This document shows positions 35,813 through 45,202 of a stretch of 64,000 nucleotides of DNA, piece by piece. How positions within the stretch are numbered: position 1 is the stretch's first letter; the number at the start of each line of letters is the position of its first letter. This DNA comes from Puia sp035937535 (lineage in GTDB: Bacteria; Bacteroidota; Bacteroidia; Chitinophagales; Chitinophagaceae): assembly GCA_035937535.1 (NCBI GenBank), contig DASZHV010000113.1, positions 1 to 64,000 of the forward strand. The letters are read 5' to 3'. The notes below the pieces were generated by a model that saw only the letters and a list, made by a program, of their open reading frames with translations, ran no database searches and was not told the origin of the DNA. The position numbers and the translations under genes were made by a program.

Positions 35813-38787
35813 ATTGTAAAACCTATTTCAGTTTCCGTTACGGAACTTTTAGTACCAAAGAACTGGTGACACAGGCAGCCGCCCTTGGAATAACCCAGCT
35901 TGCACTTACTAATATCAATAATACCTGCGACGCATGGGACTTTGTTGACTTCTGCCAGGAGAATCAAATCAAACCAGTTCTGGGTTCAGAAATCCGAAAC
36001 GGCAATGAATTATGTTATATCCTGCTTGCAAAGAACAACAGGGGCTTCGAACAAATCAACCGTTTTATTTCAGAACACCTGCCTGAAGAAAAACCTTTCC
36101 CAAAAAGGCCGGATCTGCAAGATATATACTGTATTTACCCATTTGGATCTGTTTCAGTTAATGAATTACAGTCACATGAACTCATCGGTGTCCAGGTAAC
36201 TGATATTAATAAATTATTCGGACTCAGTGTACAAATTAACTCAAATAAATATGTAATCCGTCACCCCGTTAGTTTTCAGGATGTCACTTATTACAATCTC
36301 CACCGTTTATTACGCGCCATAGATAAAAATATTATACTGAGTAAACAGGATCCAAAAGACATAGCTGGAAAAAATGAAACTTTCTTTCCACCGGCACAAT
36401 TATTTGAAGCCTTCCGATTATATCCATCTATCATTACCAACACTGAAAAGGTGCTGGGAGACTGCATCATTCAACTCAATTTTAAAACTGACAAGACTAA
36501 GAAACTTTTTTCAGCATCAAGGGAAGATGACCGGCAATTACTTCGTAAACTGGCTTTCGACGGTATTATTAATCGTTATGGTTCACAAAATAAAACAGCC
36601 TGGGATAGAGTGGAAAAGGAACTCGCCATCATTGACCAGATGAACTTCAACGCGTATTTCCTTATCACCTGGGATATCATCCGTTATTCGAAAAACCGCG
36701 GTTTTTTCTTTGTTGGACGGGGAAGTGGCGCCAATTCAATTGTTGCCTATTGTTTACAGATTACTGATGTTGATCCTATAGAACTGGATTTGTATTTTGA
36801 AAGGTTTCTTAACCCGTCCCGATCATGCCCACCTGATTTCGACCTGGATTTTTCATGGAAAGATCGTGATGAAATCATTGATTATGTTTTTAAAAGATAT
36901 GGAAGGGATCATGTTTGCCTGCTCGGATCTTATACTACATTTCAAACCCGTGCCATCCTTCGGGAGCTGGGGAAAGTATTCGGACTACCTAAAGAAGAAA
37001 TAGACCAGCTGGAGTCGGGTAACCTGAAAGATGATAGGATACAGCGGCAGATAAATTTTTATGGGAACCTGTTACGAAATTTTCCCAATCATCTCAGCAT
37101 TCATGCGGGTGGTATGCTTATCAGCGAAAAATCCATTTATCAATATACAGCTACAGAACTTCCTCCCAAAAATTTTTATACATCACAGATCGACATGTTC
37201 GTGGCTGAAAAAATAGGCTTGTTCAAACTTGATATTCTCAGTCAGCGTGGACTCGGCCATATCCGTGAGACGATGGACCAGGTAAAAAAGAATAAAAACA
37301 TCACGATCAATATCCATGATATTGAAAAGTTTAAAAACGATCCGAAGGTGGCAGATCAGATCCGAAAAGCTGATACGATCGGATGCTTTTATATTGAAAG
37401 TCCCGGCATGAGGCAGCTGTTGAAAAAACTGGAATGCGATGATTATCTCACACTGGTTGCAGCCAGTTCTATTATTCGTCCCGGTGTAGCACAAAGCGGT
37501 ATGATGAAACAATATATCTATCGTTTTCATAACCCAAACAATTTTGAATATCTCCATCCCAAAATGAAGGAATTACTGCAAGAAACTTATGGAGTCATGG
37601 TTTACCAGGAGGATGTGATTAAGGTGGCACACCATTTTGGAGGCCTTGATCTTTCTGAAGCCGATGTATTGCGACGGGCAATGAGTGGAAAATATCGTGG
37701 AAGAAGCCAGTTCGAAGAAATCAAAATAAAATTCTTTAACAATTGCAGGGAAAGAAAGTATTCTGAATCCGTCTCAGCAGAAGTATGGCGCCAAATAGAA
37801 AGTTTCGGCGGTTATTCTTTCAGCAAGGCTCATTCAGCCAGTTTTGCTGTAGAAAGTTATCAGAGTCTTTATTTAAAAACTTATTTCCCTGTTGAATTCA
37901 TGGTTTCTGTTATCAATAATTTCGGAGGATTTTATTCTCGTGAACTATATTTTCATGAATTAAAAAGAACGGGTGCACACATTCAGGCACCCTGCATTAA
38001 TCGCAGCGAATACCTTACAATGGTTACCGGAACGACAGTTTATATGGGTTTTATTCATGTTCAGGGCCTCGAAGAGCAAATGATAATGTCTGCAATTGAA
38101 AACAGAAAAAAGGCTGGGCCATTTCTCAATCTGGCAGATTTTATAGAACGATTGGCACCGGGTATAGAACAATTGAATATCATGATCAGGACAGGGGCTT
38201 TCCGGTTCTCTGGTAAAATAAAAAAGGAATTATTATGGGAGGCTAACTTTCTGCATAAAAAAAATACGAGCCCATCCGGTTCGGGATTTCTTTTCCGGGA
38301 ACACCCACTTCAATTTCATCTTCCCGAGCTGGTACAACATCCATTGGACGATGCATTGGACGAAATTGAATTATTCGGGTTTCCACTTTGTAATGTTTTT
38401 GAACTTGCCATGGAAGACCCGTTAAATTTTTTACCTGCGAGGGAACTTTCCCTTTATCCGGGCCAACAAGTATCGGTGCTGGGTTACCTGATAACTTCCA
38501 AACCGGTGAATACCATTACAAATGAAATCATGCATTTTCATACTTTTTTGGATTCTGAAGGTGAATGGCTTGATTGTATTTTTTTTCCTAATATATCACG
38601 CTATCATCCGGTTACCGGCAAAGGTTTTTATGCCATGAAGGGAAAAGTAGTAGAAGAATTTGGCGTCTATTCTGTCGAAGTAACAGAATGCCGCAAGATC
38701 GGTTTACGGGAAAGGAATGCATTCCCGAATACGTTAAAGTCAGAAAGCATAAAGCCTAGAGCTCAAAGCTTAAAACTAAAAATATAA
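35803..38787 (+). CDS. DnaE-like DNA polymerase III alpha, error-prone type
   Basis: C-family polymerase of 994 residues, shorter than a replicative DnaE. The catalytic Asp residues are in PPDFDLDFSW (344-353), the third in LFKLDILSQRGL, and VGRGSGANSIVAYC is the family's nucleotide-binding block. An N-terminal PHP domain is present, but the metal-binding pattern is lost: the Leu-His-x-x-Ser of related proteins reads LNCKT and the Thr-Asp reads LTN, so nuclease activity is unlikely. An OB fold ends the protein. Together with dinB it forms a lesion-bypass module. Its last residues (SIKPRAQSLKLKI) are written by a 7-bp tandem repeat. The symbol dnaE2 would be reasonable but is not certain. Confidence 0.92.
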   Translation: MYLNCKTYFSFRYGTFSTKELVTQAAALGITQLALTNINNTCDAWDFVDFCQENQIKPVLGSEIRNGNELCYILLAKNNRGFEQINRFISEHLPEEKPFPKRPDLQDIYCIYPFGSVSVNELQSHELIGVQVTDINKLFGLSVQINSNKYVIRHPVSFQDVTYYNLHRLLRAIDKNIILSKQDPKDIAGKNETFFPPAQLFEAFRLYPSIITNTEKVLGDCIIQLNFKTDKTKKLFSASREDDRQLLRKLAFDGIINRYGSQNKTAWDRVEKELAIIDQMNFNAYFLITWDIIRYSKNRGFFFVGRGSGANSIVAYCLQITDVDPIELDLYFERFLNPSRSCPPDFDLDFSWKDRDEIIDYVFKRYGRDHVCLLGSYTTFQTRAILRELGKVFGLPKEEIDQLESGNLKDDRIQRQINFYGNLLRNFPNHLSIHAGGMLISEKSIYQYTATELPPKNFYTSQIDMFVAEKIGLFKLDILSQRGLGHIRETMDQVKKNKNITINIHDIEKFKNDPKVADQIRKADTIGCFYIESPGMRQLLKKLECDDYLTLVAASSIIRPGVAQSGMMKQYIYRFHNPNNFEYLHPKMKELLQETYGVMVYQEDVIKVAHHFGGLDLSEADVLRRAMSGKYRGRSQFEEIKIKFFNNCRERKYSESVSAEVWRQIESFGGYSFSKAHSASFAVESYQSLYLKTYFPVEFMVSVINNFGGFYSRELYFHELKRTGAHIQAPCINRSEYLTMVTGTTVYMGFIHVQGLEEQMIMSAIENRKKAGPFLNLADFIERLAPGIEQLNIMIRTGAFRFSGKIKKELLWEANFLHKKNTSPSGSGFLFREHPLQFHLPELVQHPLDDALDEIELFGFPLCNVFELAMEDPLNFLPARELSLYPGQQVSVLGYLITSKPVNTITNEIMHFHTFLDSEGEWLDCIFFPNISRYHPVTGKGFYAMKGKVVEEFGVYSVEVTECRKIGLRERNAFPNTLKSESIKPRAQSLKLKI
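38746..38780. repeat. 7-bp tandem repeat forming the end of the dnaE-like gene
   Basis: Units AGCATAA, AGCCTAG, AGCTCAA, AGCTTAA and AACTAAA run from 38746 to 38780 in frame with the C-terminal tail of the polymerase. This is the reverse-complement orientation of the GCTTTAG family. A degenerate inverted copy lies at about 38890-38908. Confidence 0.8.
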
Positions 38788-38889
38788 ATCTTCAATTTTT
38801 TGCTACGTGCAAACTGGGCCCTTGTAAACAATATCATTTATATTTTTACAAATATTTCCATTAATTCATTTTTATAATTTTCAAATGAA

Positions 38890-38908
38890 GTTTTAGGCCT
38901 TAAGCCCC
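38890..38908. repeat. degenerate inverted repeat copy after dnaE
   Basis: GTTTTAG, GCCTTAA and GCCCC resemble the GCTTTAG repeat in the opposite orientation to the array at 38746-38780. The two could form a long imperfect stem with about 110 bases between them. Confidence 0.5.
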
Positions 38909-39026
38909 TTTCCCAATTTTGGAAATAAAAACTGTTGTATAATAACAATTCTTTACAAAACAAACGCTTATCTTCATATTCTAAAATCCTATGTAAAGGT
39001 CGCCATAATTTTTTACAAATTCAGAT

Positions 39027-39347
39027 ATGCGCGGCAAAGGAAAATATAAATTCAAAGTGATTAATGGCGTTCTTTCATGGAAGAATGATGAGATGGAAAG
39101 ATTCTTGCCCGTTTCTGCAGAAATTCTTACCAGGGTAATTCTACTCTATGAAAAAGAATTTAAAAACGGCATCAGGATCTGGAAACAATTGGCGGAACAT
39201 GAGAACCTGGAAATAACCAATATGCAGGATGATCCGCTTCTTCATGAACTCGCAACCTGGATGGAGCAATTACAGGCAATTTTTTCAAATACAGAGCCAT
39301 TCCGGGAAAAAGAGAATTGGATAGACAATCAGATCCATTTAAATTGA
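39027..39347 (+). CDS. small protein of unknown function
   Basis: The protein is 106 residues long and has a basic N-terminus (MRGKGKYKFKVINGVLSWKN) and an otherwise helical, acidic body. No signal peptide, membrane segment or motif is recognised. It follows the DNA polymerase genes by 239 bp and its 3' end overlaps the convergent histidine kinase gene by 9 bp. It looks like a real but lineage-specific gene. Confidence 0.6.
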   Translation: MRGKGKYKFKVINGVLSWKNDEMERFLPVSAEILTRVILLYEKEFKNGIRIWKQLAEHENLEITNMQDDPLLHELATWMEQLQAIFSNTEPFREKENWIDNQIHLN

Positions 39348-40760
39348 TTGACCCGCTTCCTTTCTGAGAATATTCAATGTGATAACAAATTCAGTACCAT
39401 TCCCCTCTTCACTGAAAACTTCAATTTTGCCTTTATGATTTAGGATGATATTTTGGGTATTTGTCATACCCAAACCGTTTCCATTTGTTTTCGAAGTGAA
39501 ATATGGCTCAAAAACTTTTGCCATCGTTTCCTCATTCATACCTTTACCATTATCCCGAATAATAATAACACAATTTTCGCCGGATACGCTGGTCTCCAGA
39601 GTCAGACGGCCATTTTCACCCGTAATTGCTTCCATTGCATTAACGATGATATTTAATAAAGCGATCTTCATCCGGGAACGGTCCACACTGAGCCAGATTT
39701 TTTCTTTTGAATATTTTTTTTCAATATGCACCCGGTTCAACTGTGCCCGGTCAAAGGCCTCATTCAGCGATTCATCCAGCAAAACGTTCACACAGATTTC
39801 TTCATACAGTAAATCAGTAAATTTTGTTGCTGAAAGTAGTTCATTAATAAGTTCATTGATCCGCCTGGAATTCCTTGAAATGATATCTAAGAATAATTTT
39901 TTATCCTCTCCGTCCAGTCTATCATTTTCAAGATGGCTGGCAGAAAGATCGATATTAGTTAGCGGATTACGAATCTCATGCGCAATCACACGGGCAACAC
40001 GGCCCATACTCGTAAACCGCTCCAGGCTCCTCAATTCCAAAAGTTCCCGATTAGCTGAAGCAAGTTCTCTAACTCTTTTTTCGAGTTGGTCATGATAAGT
40101 TTCTGCCTGTATGGTTGCTTTTTTCTTGGCCTGGCTCTCTATATTGAAAGTGACAAGAGAATATATAATGAGTAACCCGGTAACCAGGCCGGCACCAATA
40201 ATAATCCAGAATACTATTTTACTATAATAAACAACTCTTTGTGTTCTTAAATTAAGTAACCTGTTCTCATTTACCGTTATTGAATCTGAAACCTGCCCGA
40301 TGGAATCGATAAGTTTATTATTTTGTAGCTCCCTGACCCGGATGGAATCATTAATTTGAAAATTATTTCTATTCAGAATTCCAAGTTCCTCATCCAGCAT
40401 ATTATACCTTCTTATAATAATATTATGCATGGATTCCAGTCTGGACTTTTCTTCGGGATTATCACTTACACTATTAGATAAAACTTTGAATACAGAATCT
40501 ACCAATCCCCTGCTATCATTATAATCCTGGAGATAAATCTTTTGTTTTTTAAGCAGGTATTCACTCCAGCTTATTTCTGCATCTTTTAAATTGGAATTGA
40601 GAATGGAAAGTTTATTGATTACTTCCCGGGTGTGACCCACCCATTTATTTTGTTTTCGAAGCTGTATGAAGGAGGAGAGAGAAAGAAAATAACATAGGAG
40701 CAGCAAAATAAAAGCTGCCAGATAACCACTCCTGATCTTTTTTGGAAAATCAAATTTCAT
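39339..40760 (-). CDS. two-component sensor histidine kinase
   Basis: Two membrane helices (about 12-30 and 184-205) bracket a helical periplasmic sensor, probably CHASE3-like. A short coiled coil (VRELASANRELLELRS) leads to the HisKA dimerisation domain with H-box VIAHEIRNPLTNIDL and an HATPase_c domain with N-box (LNIIVNAMEAI), G1 DNGKGMNEE, F-box VFEPYFTSK and G2 NGLGMTNT. All catalytic parts are present. The ATG at 40760 is preferred over a GTG at 40763. No response regulator gene adjoins it, so its partner is elsewhere. Confidence 0.93.
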   Translation of the reverse strand: MKFDFPKKIRSGYLAAFILLLLCYFLSLSSFIQLRKQNKWVGHTREVINKLSILNSNLKDAEISWSEYLLKKQKIYLQDYNDSRGLVDSVFKVLSNSVSDNPEEKSRLESMHNIIIRRYNMLDEELGILNRNNFQINDSIRVRELQNNKLIDSIGQVSDSITVNENRLLNLRTQRVVYYSKIVFWIIIGAGLVTGLLIIYSLVTFNIESQAKKKATIQAETYHDQLEKRVRELASANRELLELRSLERFTSMGRVARVIAHEIRNPLTNIDLSASHLENDRLDGEDKKLFLDIISRNSRRINELINELLSATKFTDLLYEEICVNVLLDESLNEAFDRAQLNRVHIEKKYSKEKIWLSVDRSRMKIALLNIIVNAMEAITGENGRLTLETSVSGENCVIIIRDNGKGMNEETMAKVFEPYFTSKTNGNGLGMTNTQNIILNHKGKIEVFSEEGNGTEFVITLNILRKEAGQSI

Positions 40761-40840
40761 CACCTCTCCATTATTCCTGCTACTCTGAAATTACAAAGAA
40801 TTATCTCATAATGAAAGCTCCAGTAAAGTGTATAACTTAC

Positions 40841-41890
40841 TCATATGAGCAGCATGGCGTCCCCATAACTAAAAAAACGATATTTGTCTTTAATGGCTCT
40901 TTTATAAGCTTCCATAGTCAGATCGTACCCTGCAAAAGCACAAACCATGATGAGCAGACTGGTTTTTGGAAGATGAAAATTAGTGATCAGGGCATCTGCA
41001 ATATTGAACTGGTATGGCGGATGAATAAAAGTGTTGGTCCAGCCTTCTGAAGGCTTTAAGAGTTTTTCAGCTGTAAAAGATGATTCCAGTGCACGCATAG
41101 TAGTGGTACCAACTGAACATATCCGGTGACCACCCAGTCTCGCTTTATTTACAATTTTACAGGCTTCCTCATCCACTCTGTAATATTCAGCATCCATCTT
41201 ATGCTTGCTAAGATCTTCCACTTCAATAGGCCGGAAAGTTCCCAAACCGGTATGCAGAGTGGCTTCAGCAAAACGGATCCCTTTTATTTCAAGTCTTTTA
41301 ATAAGTTCTTTACTAAAATGCAATCCTGCAGTTGGCGCGGCTACAGCGCCTTCGTGTTTTGCATATACAGTTTGGTATCTTTCCTTATCTTCTTCGTCCG
41401 GCTTACGTTTGATGTATTTCGGAAGTGGTGTTTCACCAAGAATTTCCAGCACCTGGCGGAATTCATCGTCAGAACCGTCCCATAAAAAACGAATTGTGCG
41501 TCCTCGACTTGTTGTATTATCAATTACTTCAGCTACCAGTTCATCGTTGTCACCAAAATAGAGTTTATTACCTACACGAATTTTTCTTGCCGGATCTACG
41601 ATCACATCCCATAATCGGTTCGGTTTATTGAGTTCCCGAAGTAAAAAGACTTCAATCTTAGCGCCGGTTTTTTCTTTGCGCCCATACATCCTTGCCGGAA
41701 ATACCTTTGTATTGTTTACTACAAAAACATCCTTATCATTGAAATATTCTATTACATCCCTAAAGTGTTTGTTTTCAATTTGTCCGGTCTTCCGGTGAAC
41801 AACCATCATTCGGCTGTCTTCTCTTCTTTTAGCAGGATGCTGGGCAATCAGATTGAGGGGTAAGTCGAATTTGAACTGGGAAAGCTTCAT
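40841..41890 (-). CDS. queA: tRNA preQ1(34) S-adenosylmethionine ribosyltransferase-isomerase QueA
   Basis: QueA transfers and isomerises the ribosyl group of S-adenosylmethionine onto preQ1 in tRNA to make epoxyqueuosine. The sequence has the family blocks LNLIAQHPAKRREDSRMMV, GETPLPKYIKR, AVAAPTAGLHFS, LHTGLGTFRPIEVEDLSKHKM and TNFHLPKTSLLIMVCAF. The length, 349 residues, is typical. No other queuosine gene lies nearby. The region upstream of its start holds the 7-bp repeat element. Confidence 0.97.
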   Translation of the reverse strand: MKLSQFKFDLPLNLIAQHPAKRREDSRMMVVHRKTGQIENKHFRDVIEYFNDKDVFVVNNTKVFPARMYGRKEKTGAKIEVFLLRELNKPNRLWDVIVDPARKIRVGNKLYFGDNDELVAEVIDNTTSRGRTIRFLWDGSDDEFRQVLEILGETPLPKYIKRKPDEEDKERYQTVYAKHEGAVAAPTAGLHFSKELIKRLEIKGIRFAEATLHTGLGTFRPIEVEDLSKHKMDAEYYRVDEEACKIVNKARLGGHRICSVGTTTMRALESSFTAEKLLKPSEGWTNTFIHPPYQFNIADALITNFHLPKTSLLIMVCAFAGYDLTMEAYKRAIKDKYRFFSYGDAMLLI

Positions 41891-42028
41891 TCAGTATGAA
41901 ATTTTAAATAGTTCCCGGTACATGAGTCGAATGAAGCTGAGAATAACTGGTCAATCAAACCAGGTCTTACGGCACCCGATTCGGTCATGTTACGGCATGA
42001 TTTTGCAAGTGTGCAAAGGTAATATAAA

Positions 42029-42138
42029 AAGCTTAAAGCCCAATGCTTAAAGCCTAAAACTTTTATGCTGATTTATTAAGAATTCCTCATTATCATATAC
42101 GTATTGATTTTGGGCTTTGGACTTTAAGCTTTAAGCTT
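42029..42138. repeat. inverted-pair heptamer element
   Basis: Four units AGCTTAA, AGCCCAA, TGCTTAA, AGCCTAA (42030-42057) are followed by an inverted set GCTTTGG, ACTTTAA, GCTTTAA (42114-42134). Arms 42029-42059 and 42108-42138 are about 24/31 complementary and enclose about 48 bases, so the transcript can fold into a long imperfect hairpin. The right arm overlaps the stop codon of the ABC gene. Confidence 0.8.
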
Positions 42139-43897
42139 AAAAAGGCTTTATGCCTTTTCCCGGGATAGCTTCAATCAACGAGCGGGTGTATTCAGTCTTT
42201 GGATTCAAGTAAACCGTCTCAACTTCGCCCGACTCTACAATTTTTCCTTTTTCCATGATCAAAACCCTGTCACATAAATAACGTATAACTGATAAATCGT
42301 GTGAAATGAAAATAGCTGTAAATCCCAGATTTTCCTTTAAATCGTTGATAAGGTTCAATACTTGTGCCTGTATACTTACATCCAGCGCTGAAACGGATTC
42401 ATCGAAAACGACGAAACCTGGATTCAGGACAAGTGCCCTGGCAATTACAATTCTTTGTCTTTGTCCTCCTGAAAACGCATGAGGATACCGGCTGAAATGT
42501 TCGGGTTTCATATTTACGTTTTGCAATAATTCCAACACCCGCCTCTTTCTTTCTGACCTGTCCAGAGAATCATGTACTTTAAGGGGTTCTGATATCGCCG
42601 GACCGATCATCAGCCTGGGATTCAGAGATGAATAAGGATCCTGAAATACGATCTGAATATTTCTCCGGAACTCAAGTAGTTCAGACTTACGCATTTTAAG
42701 TAATTCTTTATTCCCGTATATGATACTTCCTTGAACTGGTTTATTTAAACCAAGGAGCGCGCGACCCAATGTTGTTTTACCTGAGCCTGATTCACCAACA
42801 AGACCCAGTGTCTCCCCCTTGTAGACCTCAAAATTGATATCTTTAATTGCGTCAACCCAGTGTTTTTCTTTGCCCAGCCAGCTTTTACCTGATGAATATC
42901 TAACGTGAAGTCCTTTTACCTTCAATAAAATTTCAGGCCTTGTTCCCTGAATATTTTTCGATTTTTCCGGAAAAGATCCTCTGTTAATTGCCTGATTCGA
43001 TTTTAATTTTAATGATAACCCATCGATATTTTCCAATGGTCCCAATGGATTAACATCCAAAAAATCGGAAACCACCGGAAGTCGTTCACCTTTAATATGT
43101 AAAGAAGGACGACACATCAGGAGTCCCCGTGTATAAGGGTGTTGTGGATGGATAAACAATTCATTTATCGGACCAGATTCAACAACCCTTCCACGCAACA
43201 TAACCAGGGCCCGGTCCGCCATATCTGCCACCAGTCCGAGATCGTGGGTTATAAAAATCATTCCCATATTTTCAGATTGACGTAGTCTTTTCAACAGATC
43301 TAATATCGTTTTCTGAACCCTTACATCAAGTGCAGTTGTAGGTTCATCACAAATTAAAACAGAGGGATTGCAACTGATAGCCATGGCGATCATGACACGT
43401 TGTTTTTGTCCACCGCTTAACTGATGCGGATATTTTTTAAATATCCCTTCCGGCTTAGGAAGTTGTACTTTCCCGAATAATAATAAAGCAGCTGATTTTG
43501 CCTCCCTGCGATTCAGTTTTTTATGTAGCATCAGGGGTTCGCATAGTTGCTCACCACAAGTCATGACAGGATTTAAAGAAGTCATCGGTTCCTGAAAAAT
43601 CATTGCCAGTTCGTTTCCCCGGTAAGACCGAAATTTCTTTTCATCCATACCCAGCAGTTCAACTTCAGTCATTCCATCCGGAGAAAATATAATGGAACCC
43701 TGTTTCACACGAGCCGCCTTGCTTAATAAATTCATGAGGGTGAGCGACATGACCGATTTGCCAGACCCTGATTCGCCAACTACGGCCAACATTTCTCCCC
43801 TGTTTAACTCAAAAGAAAATTCCTGCAAAGCAGGCTCGGGAGATGCCGATTCCGGAAATTCAACGGTTATATTTTTTATTTTAAGTATTGGAAGCAA
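42137..43897 (-). CDS. fused oligopeptide-type ABC transporter ATPase
   Basis: Two complete ABC domains in one chain: first Walker A GESGSGKS, signature LSGGQKQR and Walker B VLICDEPTTALD; second GESGSGKT, FSGGQRQR and FVVFDESVSALD (here Ser replaces the usual Pro). This is the DppD-DppF fusion form, as in GsiA, powering peptide or nickel uptake. No permease or binding protein gene adjoins it. No ATG exists in frame before the first domain; a TTG at 43897 is the likely start. The AMP nucleosidase gene ends 8 bp upstream, so the two are co-transcribed. Confidence 0.92.
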   Translation of the reverse strand: MLPILKIKNITVEFPESASPEPALQEFSFELNRGEMLAVVGESGSGKSVMSLTLMNLLSKAARVKQGSIIFSPDGMTEVELLGMDEKKFRSYRGNELAMIFQEPMTSLNPVMTCGEQLCEPLMLHKKLNRREAKSAALLLFGKVQLPKPEGIFKKYPHQLSGGQKQRVMIAMAISCNPSVLICDEPTTALDVRVQKTILDLLKRLRQSENMGMIFITHDLGLVADMADRALVMLRGRVVESGPINELFIHPQHPYTRGLLMCRPSLHIKGERLPVVSDFLDVNPLGPLENIDGLSLKLKSNQAINRGSFPEKSKNIQGTRPEILLKVKGLHVRYSSGKSWLGKEKHWVDAIKDINFEVYKGETLGLVGESGSGKTTLGRALLGLNKPVQGSIIYGNKELLKMRKSELLEFRRNIQIVFQDPYSSLNPRLMIGPAISEPLKVHDSLDRSERKRRVLELLQNVNMKPEHFSRYPHAFSGGQRQRIVIARALVLNPGFVVFDESVSALDVSIQAQVLNLINDLKENLGFTAIFISHDLSVIRYLCDRVLIMEKGKIVESGEVETVYLNPKTEYTRSLIEAIPGKGIKPF

Positions 43898-43905
43898 GAG
43901 AATAA

Positions 43906-44676
43906 TTAAAAGCGAAGGTGCCTGACAGTTAGTCCCCCGTTTATTAGTTGTTTAAGAGAATCAATACCAATTTTCAAATGTGTTTCCACAAAATCTCCGG
44001 TCACCCGCTGATCACTTTCTGCAGTCTTTACCCCGTCGGGAATCATGGGTTGATCACTAACCAGTAAGAGCGCTCCTGTAGGAATTTTATTATAAAAACC
44101 GACAGAAAAAATGGTGGCTGTTTCCATATCAACCGCATAAGCTCTTATCTTTTTAAGGTATTCTTTAAAAATATCATCATGTTCCCAAACCCTGCGGTTC
44201 GTTGTATATACAGTACCAGTCCAATAATCAACTCCAAATTCGCGGATCGTGGTGGAGATCGCTTTTTGCAATGCAAATGCTGGCAGCGCGGGTACTTCCG
44301 GCGGAAAATAATCATTGGAAGTTCCTTCTCCCCGGATGGCTGCAATGGGCAGAACAAGATCTCCCAGTTTGTTTCTTTTCTTCAGACCCCCGCACTTCCC
44401 CAGGAATAGAGCAGCTTTGGGAGAAATAGCACTGAGCAGGTCCATGATAGTGGCAGCAGACGGGCTTCCCATTCCAAAATTAATAATACTGATATTACCC
44501 GACGTCGCACATTGCATGGGTTTCTCTTCCCCAATTATCTTAACATTATGCATTTCAGCGAACAAATGAACATAATGGGAAAAATTGGTCAGCAAAATAT
44601 ATTTTCCAAAGTTTTCCAGTTTTTCCCCTGTATAACGGGGAAGCCAATTACTTACAATTTCTACTTTTGTTTTCAT
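43906..44676 (-). CDS. amn: AMP nucleosidase, short Bacteroidota type
   Basis: The enzyme cleaves AMP to adenine and ribose 5-phosphate. The 256-residue phosphorylase-fold protein has INFGMGSPSAATIMDLL, LFLGKCGGLKKR and the C-terminal acid cluster RAYAVDMETATIFSVG that binds ribose. It lacks the long N-terminal domain of E. coli Amn, as is usual in Bacteroidota. It precedes the fused peptide ABC ATPase by 8 bp in one operon, which has no obvious metabolic link. Paralogy to uridine or purine phosphorylases is possible, but the start KTKVEIVSNWLPRYTG is typical of this group. Confidence 0.88.
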   Translation of the reverse strand: MKTKVEIVSNWLPRYTGEKLENFGKYILLTNFSHYVHLFAEMHNVKIIGEEKPMQCATSGNISIINFGMGSPSAATIMDLLSAISPKAALFLGKCGGLKKRNKLGDLVLPIAAIRGEGTSNDYFPPEVPALPAFALQKAISTTIREFGVDYWTGTVYTTNRRVWEHDDIFKEYLKKIRAYAVDMETATIFSVGFYNKIPTGALLLVSDQPMIPDGVKTAESDQRVTGDFVETHLKIGIDSLKQLINGGLTVRHLRF

Positions 44677-44749
44677 AAATTCATTCCTGGATTCATATAA
44701 TTAAACATGCAGACAATCAACATTCTGTAATTTAGCGAATAGTTGAGGT

Positions 44750-45193
44750 ATGATTAAAATCTATTACCCTCATTTTGCTTTCAAAATCAAAGAAGAGGAA
44801 TCCGGAAAGGAATTCATTTTTGATGAACAAAGGAAACAATGGGTGCGTCTAACGGAGGAAGAATGGGTGCGGCAAAATTTTGTCCAATACCTGCTCCAAG
44901 TAAAAAAATATCCTTCAAGTTATATAGCTGTTGAGAAAAAAATGAAACTCGGTGAAATGAATAAGCGTTTTGATATTCTTGTGTTTGACAAGGCGGCGAA
45001 ACCATGGATGATGATCGAATGCAAGGCTATGCACAAACCTTTGGATAAAACAGTACTTTGGCAGGCACTTCACTATAATCTGGCCATTCCTGTTAAATTT
45101 CTCGTTGTAACCAACGGACAGCAATGTCACGCTTACAAAAAAGCTCCTTTAGATTTTGAAGAGATGAATGTTTTGCCTTCGTATGATGAGTAA
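44750..45193 (+). CDS. stand-alone HSDR_N-type (PD-D/ExK-like) protein
   Basis: The product is 147 residues long and has the type I restriction enzyme R N-terminal fold. The core is KRFDILVFDKAAKPWMMIEC with the next Lys (Asp ... Glu-x-Lys), the active-site pattern of PD-(D/E)xK nucleases, preceded by the helix VRQNFVQYLLQVKKYP. No helicase domain or hsdM/hsdS genes are nearby, so it is not part of a restriction system. Such small proteins are frequent in Bacteroidota; their function is unknown, possibly in DNA repair. It stands between the amn operon (divergent) and the repeat element. Confidence 0.8.
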   Translation: MIKIYYPHFAFKIKEEESGKEFIFDEQRKQWVRLTEEEWVRQNFVQYLLQVKKYPSSYIAVEKKMKLGEMNKRFDILVFDKAAKPWMMIECKAMHKPLDKTVLWQALHYNLAIPVKFLVVTNGQQCHAYKKAPLDFEEMNVLPSYDE

Positions 45194-45202
45194 TCTTTCT
45201 TG

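Noticed and set aside
44750..45193. Part of a type I restriction system
   Set aside because: No hsdM, hsdS or helicase part of hsdR is nearby, and the protein is a single short domain.
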